Source: Przewalskia tangutica (taxonomy: Eukaryota; Streptophyta; Magnoliopsida; Solanales; Solanaceae). Taken from it: a DNA stretch of 64,000 bases. Under the pieces are notes generated by a model, which searched no databases, was not told the DNA's origin, and was given only the letters and a program-made list of their open reading frames with translations. The position numbers and the translations under genes are program-made. The DNA is taken from NCBI GenBank assembly GCA_029844215.1, contig CM056721.1:134383254-134447253 (forward strand), given 5' to 3'. Positions 35,501 through 47,029 of this stretch are shown here, piece by piece; position 1 is the stretch's first letter; every line of letters begins with the position of its first letter.

Positions 35501-36061
35501 CCAACCGAAGAACCACACGAAATTATAAAGAAACTAGAAAAAGTATTTTCAAATTGGTAATTTATTTCATTGCAATTTTTTAGTTTTTCTATGTCTTTTG
35601 CAATTTTTTTCAATAACAGTACACTAAAATGTTGTAATTCTGAATCTTGTATATTTCAATGAAATAATTAATAATATAAGAGGCACAAAAACAGCCTTGG
35701 GATATTTTTTTTTTACACTCTTCTTGTCTTTGTTTAATTATTTAGTTTATACTTTATACTTTAAAAATATATTATATATATGAGTATAATTATAATACTA
35801 TAATATTATAATAGTATAATATGAGTCTATGACTATCACTATATGACTATATGTTAATGTTACTTTGTTAGTAATTTAGTATTTTTAATTTAGTGAAAAA
35901 AGTTAAAAAAACCGCTTCGACAGGCCCCGACACTCGCCCATCGGATCGGACCGACGGACACGATATCGCCCCGCTAGTCCGGTCCCCGCTCGCCCGCCCT
36001 CCACTCCCGACTCGCCCCGATCCCGCCGGCCCCGATCTCGGTGGGCGCCACCGCCACCCTA
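32551..36061 (+). mobile_element. hAT transposon copy 2, inserted in the Athila LTR
   Basis: The 3511-bp element is bounded by the 8-bp duplication ATAATTAG (32543-32550 and 36062-36069). The uninterrupted site is preserved in the other LTR near 24795-24810, which confirms the borders. It ends GCCACCGCCACCCTA, the exact inverse of the left end of copy 1 (TAGGGTGGCGGTGGC). Its own left end is TAGATCGACTGG, a diverged version. GC-rich CCCGACC/CCCGATCCC subterminal fields flank the AT-rich interior, as in copy 1. Internal sequence is very similar to copy 1. Confidence 0.95.
33152..35560 (+). pseudogene. hAT transposase pseudogene, copy 2
   Basis: Begins ATG-AAA-AGA after a leader matching copy 1. 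Segments: N-terminus (33152-33334); BED zinc finger within 33394-33909 (SVVWKYFDRD, CKTCKN, HLLQKH); core with LDNASSNN, CACHIYNLVV and PTRWNSLYDQL (34139-34543); C-terminal region with the hAT dimerisation domain (34634-35560, about 35165-35380). Lesions are a frameshift near 33268, TAA at 33907-33909, a short deletion near 34060 and Trp-to-TGA at 34541-34543. The frame after 34634 is open to the natural end, longer than in copy 1. Most lesions differ from those of copy 1. Confidence 0.92.
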
Positions 36062-36069
36062 ATAATTAG

Positions 36070-36758
36070 TGATCAATTAATTACCAAGCAATCAAAACAA
36101 ATATTGAATAAATCTTAACAATAATAAGAAGAAACCAAAACATGCATTAATTCATAAGAACGAGGTTCAAGTGATTCGACATGGAAAACCCTAAATTAAG
36201 TTAGTTCCTTGCCATAGACATGTCAAGAACTAAACTAATATCTAACATAAACTAAAAAGAAATAAAATAATGACAAAGAAATTACTTAAAAGTAAGTCTC
36301 CAATCTTGATCTTCAAGTTGTGATGAATTGTCAAGTGTGGGATTCTTAAATCTGACCTAAAACGGTCCTTTTTATAACCTCAAAAACGTCCAACAACTTT
36401 TCCTTCTTGGCCTTGGCCCATTCCAATTCGGATTTGGCTGATTTCCGGCGCCGCTTCGCAGAATCAGCTGCGCCTGAAACTTCGCGACTCTGTTTTGGGT
36501 GCCGTGGGCGCTCGATGTCTTGGTTGGTGGTGCCACGGCGCCGCCCTATTTCTCGTCCGGATTGTCAACTTTTTAGCTTTTTGAGCTCTGGAACCTCTGT
36601 TTCTGCCATCTTTTCGCTCCTTTTCACCAATGTGCCACTTTAAACCATTATGACTCAAAAGAAAGAAAATATATACTAAGACGACACATATTTGTACAAA
36701 AATGGGCAACAGACTAACTAAAAATGACTCAAAAGGTGTATATAAAATACACCGATCA
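36070..36758 (-). repeat. 5' LTR of the Athila-like element, right fragment
   Basis: Continues the LTR after the hAT element and ends ACACCGATCA. It abuts a truncated large LTR of another family without a matching target duplication. Confidence 0.88.
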
Positions 36759-37682
36759 AAGTGCTGCCCAAATTTATTTATATGAAAAGAGAACCCTTAC
36801 TGGTTATATGTCTTATACTAGTAAGCATGAAGTTGATAGACATATTATTGTTGTTATAGATTGAAGTACATTGAGACGTATTCTACTTATCGTGTGGGTA
36901 TAGCCGATGAGGTATGTGAAACTCTTCCTTCTTTCTTTTGGCATGTTCTACGTACGAAATATACCTGTGGTATTGTTTCATAATTCATTCTAATCTTAGA
37001 AGTTAAGGGGTATTCATGTTATTGATTCTATGCTAAAAGCATGTCAAAGTTGTTCCCAAGTCTTTATTAAGACATATGAGGAGAGATGTTAATATTCATA
37101 AGAGTTCTTAGTAAGCGTTGGAGTCGGTTCCACCTTGCTAATTTAAAGTAACTGATAAGTATCAAGTGTTGAGACTGTTTTAATAATAATTGGGTATGTT
37201 CTAATAAACGTGTTGAAATAATTCATTGCAGCGTTAAATGAAAAAGGTATCGGCAAGCGATTATAGTTAAATGATTAGCACGTCATCTGCATAGAAACTA
37301 AGATATAACTAATTTGTTTTACATTTTCTAGTTCACATCTGATTAGATAAGGTTTCATCATATAATTACTCACGACCCATATAAAAATTAATTAGGCAAA
37401 TCCAGATCTGTTATCGCCATTTAGATGTTTCCATAATGTTAGCCAGAGGGCGAGACGAATTTAGATTATCGAATTGGTACGGATGACAAACGGTATATGA
37501 AACTCTTCCTTCTTTCTTTTGGCATGTTAATATGAAGTAACTGCACGGCGGACGCACATAGTTCTTTGTGATTCTAATCCTTAAAGATATGATAGTACTT
37601 TGTTTTTTTTAAAATGAAAGTTGAGTTTTATAAAGTGGGTATACGGCGGACGTACATCATTTATTGGATCTTAATCCTTAAC

Positions 37683-37936
37683 GGTACATGATATGTTGGT
37701 ACCTTGGTTTTTCTAAAATAAGAGTTCATTTTAATGATGGTACATGATATGTTGGTAGCTTAGTTTTTCTAAAATGAGAGTTCATTTTAATGATGGTACA
37801 TGATATGTTGGTACCTTGGTTTTTCTAAAATGAAAGTTCATTTTAATGATTGGTACATGATATGTTGGTACCTTGGTGTTTCTAAAATGAGAGTTCATTT
37901 TAATGATTGGTACATGAAATGTTGGTACCTTGGTTT
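37683..37936. repeat. Tandem array, 56-57 bp unit, about 4.5 copies
   Basis: GGTACATGATATGTTGGTACC occurs at 37683, 37739, 37796, 37852 and 37909, each followed by TTGGTTTTTCTAAAATGAGAG and TTCATTTTAATGAT. Units differ by a few substitutions. Confidence 0.9.
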
Positions 37937-38018
37937 TATTCCTTTGAGAGTCAAAAGATGATTTAAATTACACAAGGTTGCTCATGATAGCTATTCGTGC
38001 AACGGTTATTATTCCATC

Positions 38019-38192
38019 CACTGAGTCCCAAAATGGGCCGGTAATGTTCACTGAGTCCCTCGTTAAAGGGCCGGCAATATTCACCGAGTCCCTCGTTAAA
38101 GGGCCGACAATGTTTATTTGTAAAAAGACACTGAGCCCCAAAATGGGCCGGCAATGTTCACCGAGTCCCTCGTTAAAGGGCCGACAATGTTT
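38019..38192. repeat. Tandem array of CACTGAGTCCC / GGGCCGGCAATGTT units, about 30-33 bp
   Basis: About five units alternate between CCCAAAATGGGCCGG and CCCTCGTTAAAGGGCCGG cores. Both cores are short inverted repeats (CCC...GGG), so each unit can form a small hairpin. Confidence 0.85.
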
Positions 38193-38989
38193 ATATGTAT
38201 ATGGCTCCATGAACATGCTTCCAAGAGGCGGGTATAGATACCCATGGCAGTATATGACTCTCACTTTTGAAAAGATACAATTGATTTTATATTTTTAAAA
38301 GGCACAGTTGACTCATTTTATAAAGTACAGTGATACAGTGGTACATTGATACAAAGGGTACAGTGTCTGATACAAAGGGTACAAGAGTACAATGTGCTGG
38401 TACAGTGATACAAGGTACAATTGACTCTTATTTTATATGGCACGGTTGAATCTGGTATTTGATTTTCATACTCGTCCCTGTCATATTTTGGCCAATCATA
38501 ATCTTATTTACTGTACTTTATGTTTTCATACTTGGTACCTTGTTGTACTGACCCCTTCGGGGGGCTGCGTTCATGCCCGCAGGTATAGGTACTCAGTTTG
38601 GTGATCCTCGAGCTTAGGATCCTTGCTCAGCATTTTGGGATAGCTCCATTGTCCGGAGCCTAGTCATTTTGGTACAGGTCTTCCATTATGGCTTATGTAT
38701 ATTCAGGGGTACGGCGGGGCCTTGTCCCGTCATAGTTATTGTCTTACTCTTAGAGGTCTGTAGTCATGTGTGGGTTGGACATGTACAGTTGTAGTTCATT
38801 TTGGCTATTGTGTATATAATGGCAGTCTTGCCGGCGTACCTATGATGTTATATGATAGTTCAGGGGACAAAATCCCTTTGTTAGGAGATTATGAGTTTTC
38901 TTAAAGCTTCCGCTAGTTATATGTGATGTGTGGGTACGAGGGTGCCCAAGTTGGGCACCAGTCGTGGTCCGTCGGTTCGGGTCGTGACA

Positions 38990-39128
38990 AAATATCCTTG
39001 AATAGCCCCGAAGGCAATGTTGTTTTTTCAAATAGCCCCCAAGGAAAACATCCTTGAATAGCCCCCCCAAAGGCAATGTATTTAAATTATCATAATTTTC
39101 ATCATTTCAATTGTATGGCTAAACTCAT

Positions 39129-39183
<55 letters not shown>

Positions 39184-40599
39184 CATAATTTCAGAAGATT
39201 CAAATAATATGTCTTCCTTTCAACTTTCTCGCATCTCCCGCTTGTAATGATTATAACATTAAATTCGTAACTCCAAATAAGGTGTTTATTATGCCAAATA
39301 GAAGGCAAAACTATGATCTTTTATTATGTCAAATTCCATATGGAAGTACTTAGTGTAACTGGTACAGATTTACGATGTAAACAACCCTATGAAATCTATG
39401 TCGCTAGAAATTTTGTAAAATAAGACACAATATTAAAACAGTCATAACTTCTTATCTGTATATCATATTTATCCCCGTAAGGTATCAAACTGTCGGGAAC
39501 AGAGTAATCTACAACGTTTATTCAGCACATACTTTTAGATTCTTTACTGATTTGTACAGTTTTTACGTTATTTGTTATGCTCTTCCGGATTTTGATTGAT
39601 CCGAGGCAGAAACTTTAGACAGTGATAACTTTCTAACCGTATGTCGGTTTTAGCACTGTTTGGGCTCAATCCGATCATGAGTGAGAGATCTATAACCTTG
39701 TAAATTTTCATCCAATTCTAACAAGTATAACTCAGCAAAACAGTCCGAAAATACAAGGCTCAAACTTGTTACAAGACAATACTTATTTCAATTAATTCAT
39801 CACAACTTATGTTTCCCAAAAACATATATTATTTTGACATGAATACTATGTTTAATGTAATTCAAAACAAAGGATGTTACTAAGAATATGTGAGTGAGAA
39901 AACTCACTTTTATTTCTTCACAACTTTTATCACACTGCCACTATTCTCATTCTTGCACACTTGATCTTTTTCCGACCTTTCTCTTGGAAAACCAAAAAAA
40001 AAAGGAAGACAAAACTTCACCATAAAGGTAAATTTTCGTCCAAGATGTGAGAGTAAATGAGAGGTTTTCCTTTGATGTTTTTGACTTTTGAAGATATAGT
40101 GAAAAGTTGAGTGTTTGAAGTCTTACAAAACCCCTAAGTAAGAAAGACCTAGAGGGATATCAAAGTCTAGTAGAAGTCTAAGTTAGATATAGCTCTTCTA
40201 GTTCAAATAAGAGAGTGTTTTTAATTATTCTTTTTTTTTCTTTTTTTCGTTTTAAAAAAAATGTCTGAGACTTTACAGTTAATTAGTCTCACTTAAGAAG
40301 ACGTTTAAAATACTGAAATTTAGAACTTAATTTGTATTTTTTGTTATTTATGAATTTACAATTATTTTTAAATGTTCATTTGATTACTGTTTTCTCATGA
40401 CACCACTAATGTCTAACTAAAGTTTTCTTCATGATACCAGCAGTACATGTCTAAGAAATATCTCCAGAAGAACGTAATTGTTTGTCTACAATGATCATGA
40501 CACCATTAGTGTCCAAATAGTATTCGATTATTGAAAATAGATTGAAGGTCCCTGAAAAGCTTATATATTATTATGTCATTCATTCTTAGTTGTAATATA
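38990..40599. other. Intergenic region with AT microsatellite
   Basis: No confident coding. The first 90 bp contain three copies of an ATAGCCCCC(A)AAGGCAATG-like motif (38998-39080). Sequence at 39400-39760 resembles LTR or leader sequence of a retroelement but has no partner. The rest is AT-rich. Confidence 0.45.
39132..39181. repeat. (AT)25 microsatellite
   Basis: An uninterrupted AT dinucleotide run of about 50 bp. Confidence 0.95.
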
Positions 40600-41850
40600 T
40601 AAAGTTGTTATGATCGAAACACAAGTTATAGTAAATTCGAAGTTTATTAAAGTAAATGACTATCATATTGAAGTTATAAATGATTGGAAGATTAAATATC
40701 TACAAAATCATAGTGGTAAGAAATATGTATGTGAATTACACTCTCTTTATTCTTTAAATTGTACTACACAAATATAAGAATGATGAATTACATGTCACGG
40801 TAAACCAAAAGTTTATTGGTACAACAAAAATTCATGTCATAATAAACCATAAGTTTACTAAAACAAATAGCACATGGCGTAGTAAACTTAAAGTTTACTA
40901 ATATAAATAATTTTATTAATCGGCATGAACGATTTGTCCATCCCGATCAACTATTATATGTAGATTGAGTATTTGACATATATTGAAGAACTATAAGATT
41001 TTTCAAGAATTTATTTTTGTTACTTGTTCTCGTGATAAGTTGATTATACTGGCTAATATTGGGATTGAATTCCCTAAATTCTTAAAAAATATAAAAGATA
41101 AATATGGGCTCGTTCACCTGTTACGTGGTGTCTTAAATAGATGCATCATTAAGACGGTCACATGTGCATTTGTTGTCAATCCGCAATTGGACATATGAAA
41201 AGATACGTACTCAAAATAATTGAGTTGAGAGCACATTTTTCAAAGTATGTAATCAAGACAATTCATATTATTAATGATGGTTTATATCCAAGTTGGTTTA
41301 ACATTGAATGTATTTGATAAATATATAGCTAAACCATTGCTAATGAAAATAAAGCTTTATGTGTTGATTTGAAATATGATATATTGCATACAACAACACT
41401 TGTATGCTTCAGACCAATAAATTATGATAAATTATTCCCTCACAATTGGTTCAGGATCAGGAATCATATATTTTCATCTAACAATTTTTAGGTAAGGTAT
41501 ATGTAATTAATCTACCATGATGCAAAAAAGATGGATTCCCCCAAAAAAGATGTGATATATGTCAGTTTTGCATAATAAGGGTGAGAGGATAAGCAGCTAA
41601 GAAATATGTTGTGAATTATAATTGGTATGATCTCTATTCAAAGATAATTCAAGTCAAGTGTTAGAAGTATTTGCTGTCCAAAAATAATTTTTGATTTCAG
41701 CTGCAACATGCTCCTATTAAATTAATGTCTCTGAATGACAAAATCTACAACATTCATGAAGCATGATAGATCAATCGGTTCTAAATGAAATAATTCTTGA
41801 AAAATGATATGATAGGACCATGTATTCATTTTAATTTGAATCGTGCCTAA
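40600..41850 (+). pseudogene. Heavily decayed copia pol relic (pre-integrase/integrase region)
   Basis: Scattered plus-strand similarity to a copia integrase region: WHERFVHPDQ (about 40920) for the pre-integrase histidine motif, KLIILANIGIEFPKFLKNIK (about 41035), then YGLVHLL and later ILHTTTLVCFRPINYDK (about 41385) matching the end of the integrase core. Stops occur every 20-40 codons and the catalytic residues cannot be placed. No LTRs were recognised. It is much older than the neighbouring elements. Confidence 0.55.
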
Positions 41851-41984
41851 CTATCTGAATGCTGGAACTTTATAATTAAAAAAATAATTTAATTCGAATC
41901 AAGATTCTATGCCTTTTAAAATCTCAGATAAGTTTGACTGAATCCTAGCAGCCAAGAAAACTCATTAAGTGTTTTAGCTGTCAA

Positions 41985-42219
41985 TGTTAGAATAATATTT
42001 GTTAGAATAATATTCTTAATTACTATTAATAATGTTCTTAATGTAATATCTTAATATATATGGCAGGTTGTATAATCATAAAGTAGGAATATTATTATGC
42101 ATTGAATAGAAAGATATTAGGGGAAGACATTAGTCTAGAATCATTCTTCCTAATAAATATATTTTATGTATATATTGTTACCATACAAGATGAATACAAT
42201 TGAGGAAAATATTCTATCA
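41985..42219 (+). repeat. 5' LTR of the 41985-47024 copia element
   Basis: 235 bp; a 15-bp duplication of the terminal sequence (41985-41999 and 42000-42014) precedes the part shared with the 3' LTR. Confidence 0.93.
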
Positions 42220-42232
42220 TGGTATCAAGAGC
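42220..42232 (+). other. Primer binding site, Met tRNA type
   Basis: TGGTATCAAGAGC directly follows the 5' LTR. Confidence 0.85.
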
Positions 42233-42389
42233 TTAAGGAAAAGATTCATCTTCCTAATATCAAAAAATACCAAATTTTTTTTTTCTCTCTCAAAATTTCG
42301 GCTCCTCCATCCCCATAGCCGAAAGTTTGAAGGTTTGTTTTCCTGTTCATCGTGTTTTTTCGGTGTTCGTTCATCCAACTATCATCAAC

Positions 42390-45300
42390 ATGTCTGAATT
42401 CAAATCATTTTATCACCCCGCCCTAACAGTGTCTAATATCAAAACTCATGTTCCCATAACTTTACAAATGGAGAATGTGCATTATGCTTCCTGGGCGGAA
42501 CTTTTCAAAATATGTTGTCGTTCTCACCGGGTTCTTCACCACATCATTTCAACGGAAAAAGACAAAGAAAAAGTCTTGACAACGGATGAAGACAAAGAAT
42601 TGTGGGATGTCTAGATGTCACCGTTCTTGATTGGATATATTCAACAATATCCACTGATTTATTGCACACGATCATGAAAACAGATTCTAAGGCAATTGAC
42701 GCTTGGAATCGATTACGGGACATTTTTTATGATAATCAAAATTCCCGTGCAGTTGCTTTGGAACAAGAATTCTCTAGTGTTGATATGGAGGATTTTTCTA
42801 ATGCTTCTGCTTATTGTCAACGCCTCAAAGTATTGGCGGATCAATTAAAGAATGTTGGATCCCCCGTCTCCAACAACCGTTTGGTTCTACAACTTGTCAC
42901 GGACGACAGAGGCATATAGCGAGTTGCCACCATTATCCGTCAAAGTAACCCACTCGCTATTCTACAAAGCAAGATCTATGTTAATCCTGTAAGAACAAGG
43001 CTTTCTAAAAAGGTTGCTAACACAACTGATTCGGCGTACATGGCCACCAATGATGGAAGTAATGTTGCAACCCCACAAATTAACCGGGGTCAAAAAGGAC
43101 GACATGGAAATAAAAAGGTGGAAACCGCAATGTAAACGGAACAATCGAATTCAGCGCGGTGGGTTCCGGCGGTGGTTCCGGCGCAGGCTTCCGCCAGAGT
43201 TCCGGCGCGGCGTGGCGGTTATGGCAAAGAACTCAGCGTAGCTCGACGGCAGCAGATCACGATGACCTGGCCACAATGGAATTGGGCTGGACCACCTTGT
43301 CCTACCCTACAACCAACTGGGCCAGGCCCAACTCCACATTTAACTACCCAGCAGCCCCACAGCCCATGAGGTCTTCTGCAAATGTATTTGCTGGATATGC
43401 CCAGCCCACTGCTGGGCCGAATTTCAACAAGCCCAACAGCGAGGCTGGGAGTTATTTCACTGGAGGGCCTTCATTTTTTCCTCGGCTCGCAAAGACCAGC
43501 GCTCAGCCGTTCTTTGGACTCGCAAAGAAATCAAAGTGACTTCATCCGGGCCTCGAAGTGTGAATGAGGCCCACTCAACAGCCACAACCGACGGACATTG
43601 AACATGTCATGCACACACTCGGACTTAATCCACCAGACACGAATTGGTATATGGACTCAGGTGCTACGTCACAAATGACGTCATCCCAAGATAATCTTAC
43701 GTCCTATTTTAATTTGAGCAAATCAAATGGTATAACTGTCGGAAATGACCATTCCATTCCAATAAAAGGGTATGAGTCTACTAAATTGTCCAAACCAAAT
43801 CCATCACTAACCTTGAAAAATGTTATTCATGCACCACAATTAATCAAAACCTAATCTTTGTTCGAAAGTTTACTACAGATAACGGGGTTACCGTAGCTTT
43901 TGTTCCTTTTGGTTTTACTGTGTATGATTTTCAGACAGGGGCGCGGCTAATGAGATGTGATAGCCAGGGGAAACTTTATCCAGTTACTTCACTACTACAA
44001 CCGGACAAGAAACATTTTACTTTTGCTGTTTTTAATTCCAATTTGTGGCATGAACGTTTAGGACATCCGGGAGAGTCTGTTTTGAACTCTCTCAAACGCA
44101 ATAATTCAATTTCATGTACACGAACTCTTAATAAGTGTCAATCTTGTCCTTTGGGTAAGCATATTCAACTACCATTTGAGTCATCTTCTAATTGCACTTT
44201 TCTGTCATTTGATACTATACATTGTGATATTTGGACATCCCCGGTTTTGAGCTCTTCGGGGCATAGATATTACTTGCTTGTTTTAGATGACTACTCTAAA
44301 TTTTTGTGGACATTTCCCATTTCGAAAAAATCCCAAGTTTTTTCCACATTCCTTATTTTTAGAGCATTCATCCAAAAACAGTTTGAACGGGATATCAAAA
44401 ACATTCAATATGATAACGGGAGGGAGTTTGACAATAGACAATTTTGGGATTTCTGCAAAACAAATGGTTTGAATTTTCGTTTCTCATGCCCTCACACATC
44501 TTCACAAAATGGACAGGCGAAAAGAAAAATACGAACCATAAATAACATTATCAGGACATCCCTTGCTCATGTCTCGCTTCCTCCTAACTTTTGGCATCAT
44601 GCACTTCAGATGGCTACTTATTTGTTGAATATACTATCCAACAAAAAAACCGCACACCAAACACCCCTTCAATTACTTTACTTCCGAGAACTGACATATT
44701 CTCATCTCCGGGTCTTTGGTTGCTTGTGTTATCCATTATTCCCATCAACCACCATCCATAAATTACAACCAAGATCTACTTCATGTATTTTTTTGGGATA
44801 CCCATCCCATCATCGGGGATACAAATGCTATGATCTATCCTCCAGCAGGATTTTCATTAGCCGTCATGTTATCTTTGATGAAACTCAATTCCCGTTTAAA
44901 AAAATTCATGAGTCACGATCTCCCACATATGAGTTTTTGGATGTCGGGATACACCCAGTTTTCACCCAACCATTGTTCCATAGTTCGGTCAATGCCAAAA
45001 CTAATGAGCAAAGTTCTTCACACCCGTTACCCGCGTCCTTAACAAATGACGCCCAACCCACTGTCTTGGACACCAATATTCATTCAAGCCCAACATGTCA
45101 CGGACCAACCAATGACAATTTGCCTCCTAATTCGACCCAAGCCCCTGATCCAGGCCCAGCTCTACAAATACCACCTTTGGCCAGTGGCGTCCAGTCCACT
45201 GGCCCGACAACGCGTCCAGTCATCCGTAGTCAACATGGTATTATCAAACCCAACACTAAATACAGCTTTCACACCCAAGTATCCAAATCACCTTTACCAT

Positions 45301-46790
45301 GTAACCCTGTGTCTGCTCTGAAAGACCCAAATTGGAAAATGGCCATGGATGATGAATATCAAGCTCTTATTAAAAATAGGACATGGGATTTAGTGCCCCG
45401 TCCATCTAATGCTAATATCATTCGGTCTATGTGGATTTTTAGCCATAAAGAAAAATCTGATGGTTCTTTTGAGCGGCATAAGACCCGTCTTGTAGGTGAT
45501 GGGAAGACGCAGCAGGTTGGTATCGATTGTGGGGAGACATTCATCCAAAGAGTCAAACCACTTACTATCGTATCAAAGGCTCAACTTGTCTCTCCGCAGG
45601 ATGGTCACTTCACCAGTTGGATGTCAAAAATGCATTTCTCCATGGTCACCTAAATGAGACTGTTTACATGCATCAACCATTGGGATACAGAGATCCAAAA
45701 TATCCCAATCATGTATGCCTGCTAAACAAGTCTTTGTATGGTCTCAAACAGGCACCCAGGGTCTGGTATCAGCGGTTTGCAAATTCTGTATCACAAATGG
45801 GGTTTTCACACAGCCGGTCCGATAATTCTCTTTTCATCTATCATTAGGGTAATCATACGGCTTATCTTCTATTGTATGTGGATGATATTATTCGATAGCC
45901 TTTCTTCGCACTTCTTCGCAAGAATATCATGTCTCACTGTTCGAATTTGCTATGAAAGATCTTGGTCCGTTGCACTTCTTTCTAGGAATTGTTGTGACAA
46001 GACACGCCGGTGGCTCTTTCTCTCCCGTAAGAAGATGATCCGAGATCGTGGAACGAGCTGGAATGGCCTCTTGCAAACCCTCAGCAACACCGGTGGACAC
46101 AAAGTCCAAATTAAGTGTCATCTTTAGCAAACCCTTTGTTGATCCAACATTGTACCGCAGCCTGACAGGCGCGTTGCAATATCTCACTTTTACCGCACTG
46201 CATATAACCTACGCCAGATAACAAGTGTGCCTATTCATGCACAACGATGGAAGAACATACGCAGTACTCAAACGCATCAGACGCTACATTGGGCACTCGT
46301 GAATATAGATTACATCTTTACCCATCTTCAGATCTCCAAACTTGTCATTTATACGACGCAGATCGGCAGCAGTCGACACCGCACGCTCCACATCCGGGTA
46401 TCAGGTCTTCCTGATAATTTAGTTTCATGGTCTTCCAAACGGCAACCCACAGTATCGCGCTCCAGTGCTGAAGCTGAATACCGTGCTGTTGCCAATGTTG
46501 TGTCGGACTCGTGCTGGATTCATAATCTTTTACTAGAACTTCATTGCCAATTCGACGGCTACTATGGTTTATCAGGACAACATTAGTGCGATATATCTCT
46601 CTCAAAATCCAATACATCACCAAATAAGACTAAACATATTGAGTTGATATCCATTTTGTCCGCGAAAAAGTGGCTCGCGACAGCGCGAGTATTACATGTC
46701 CCCAACGCGCCATCAAATCGCAGATATCTTCAAAAGTGGCTTCCACGATTTTATTTGAAGATTTTCGACGCCTCAAGATTCGCGCTCCGC
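42390..46790 (+). pseudogene. Copia gag-pol, multiply broken, integrase catalytic Glu replaced
   Basis: ATG at 42390 starts gag (MSEFKSFYHPALTVSNIKTH). Then come LKNVGSPVSNNRLV, a Gly/Arg- and Pro-rich gag C-terminus, protease WYMDSGATSQM (about 43650), pre-integrase LWHERLGHPG (about 44045), integrase (HCDIW about 44222, YDNGREF about 44410), RT (WIFSHKEKSDG, LDVKNAFLHG, YGLKQAPRVW, YVDD about 45877) and RNase H pieces (SSAEAEYRAVA about 46465, DNISAIYLSQNPIHH about 46580). Where the third catalytic residue is expected the sequence reads QNGQAKRKIRT, so Glu is Lys. Stops or frameshifts occur near 42612, 42919, 43134, 43539, 43854, 45590, 45847 and 45898, with more after 46100. The 577-codon block at 43920-45653 is the longest intact part. 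Confidence 0.93.
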
Positions 46791-46804
46791 TTCAATCATG
46801 AGAG

Positions 46805-47024
46805 TGTTAGAATAATATTCTTAATTACTATTAATAATGTTCTTAATGTAATATCTTAATATATATGGTAGGTTGTATAATCATAAAGTAGGGATATTAT
46901 TATGCATTGAATAGAAAGATATTAGGGGAAGACATTAGCCTAGAATCATTCTTCCTAATAAATATATTTTATGTATATATTGTTACCATACAAGATGAAT
47001 ACAATTGAGGAAAATATTCTATCA
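46805..47024 (+). repeat. 3' LTR of the 41985-47024 copia element
   Basis: 220 bp, TGTTAGAATAATATTC to ATTCTATCA, followed by GTCAA. Confidence 0.93.
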
Positions 47025-47029
47025 GTCAA

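Larger units (their letters stand above)
24261..36758 (-). mobile_element. Athila-like Ty3-gypsy element, non-autonomous, interrupted by a hAT insertion
   Basis: LTRs of about 1234 bp (24261-25494; and 32007-32550 joined to 36070-36758) begin TGATGCG and end GATCA or TATCA. On the minus strand the 5' LTR (right) is followed by a primer site complementary to tRNA-Asp, as in Athila elements, and the 3' LTR (left) is preceded by TTTGGGGGTATT. Internal order on the minus strand is gag, protease, then a plant-specific putative transposon-protein ORF. RT, RNase H and integrase are absent, so it would need proteins from other copies. The flanks show no target duplication. Confidence 0.85.
36759..38989 (+). 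mobile_element. Large LTR copy 3, left-truncated
   Basis: Starts abruptly with AAGTGCTGCCCAAAT, matching position about 10527 of the solo LTR at 9360-12181. It runs to the family end GTCGTGACA at 38989 through shared landmarks (TGTACTGACCCCTTCGGGGGGCTG, GGCGGGGCCTTGTCCCGTCA). The first about 1.17 kb of the LTR is missing. It carries two tandem arrays not present in the other copies. Confidence 0.82.
41985..47024 (+). mobile_element. Copia element with short LTRs, structurally complete, recent
   Basis: LTRs at 41985-42219 (235 bp) and 46805-47024 (220 bp) begin TGTTAGAATAATATT and end ATTCTATCA. They are flanked by the perfect duplication GTCAA (41980-41984 and 47025-47029). The 5' LTR is longer only because its first 15 bp are duplicated. 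Over the shared 220 bp I see three differences, all transitions. The primer site TGGTATCAAGAGC starts at 42220. Coding order is gag, protease, integrase, RT, RNase H. The element at 48792-56328 is a related, older copy. Confidence 0.95.

Noticed and set aside
38840..39076. Minus-strand frame of 78 codons
   Set aside because: Spans the end of the truncated large LTR and a short ATAGCCCCC repeat; no support as a gene.
40983..41198. Small independent gene encoding a 71-residue protein
   Set aside because: It aligns in place with a copia integrase region continued brokenly on both sides, so it is a relic fragment.
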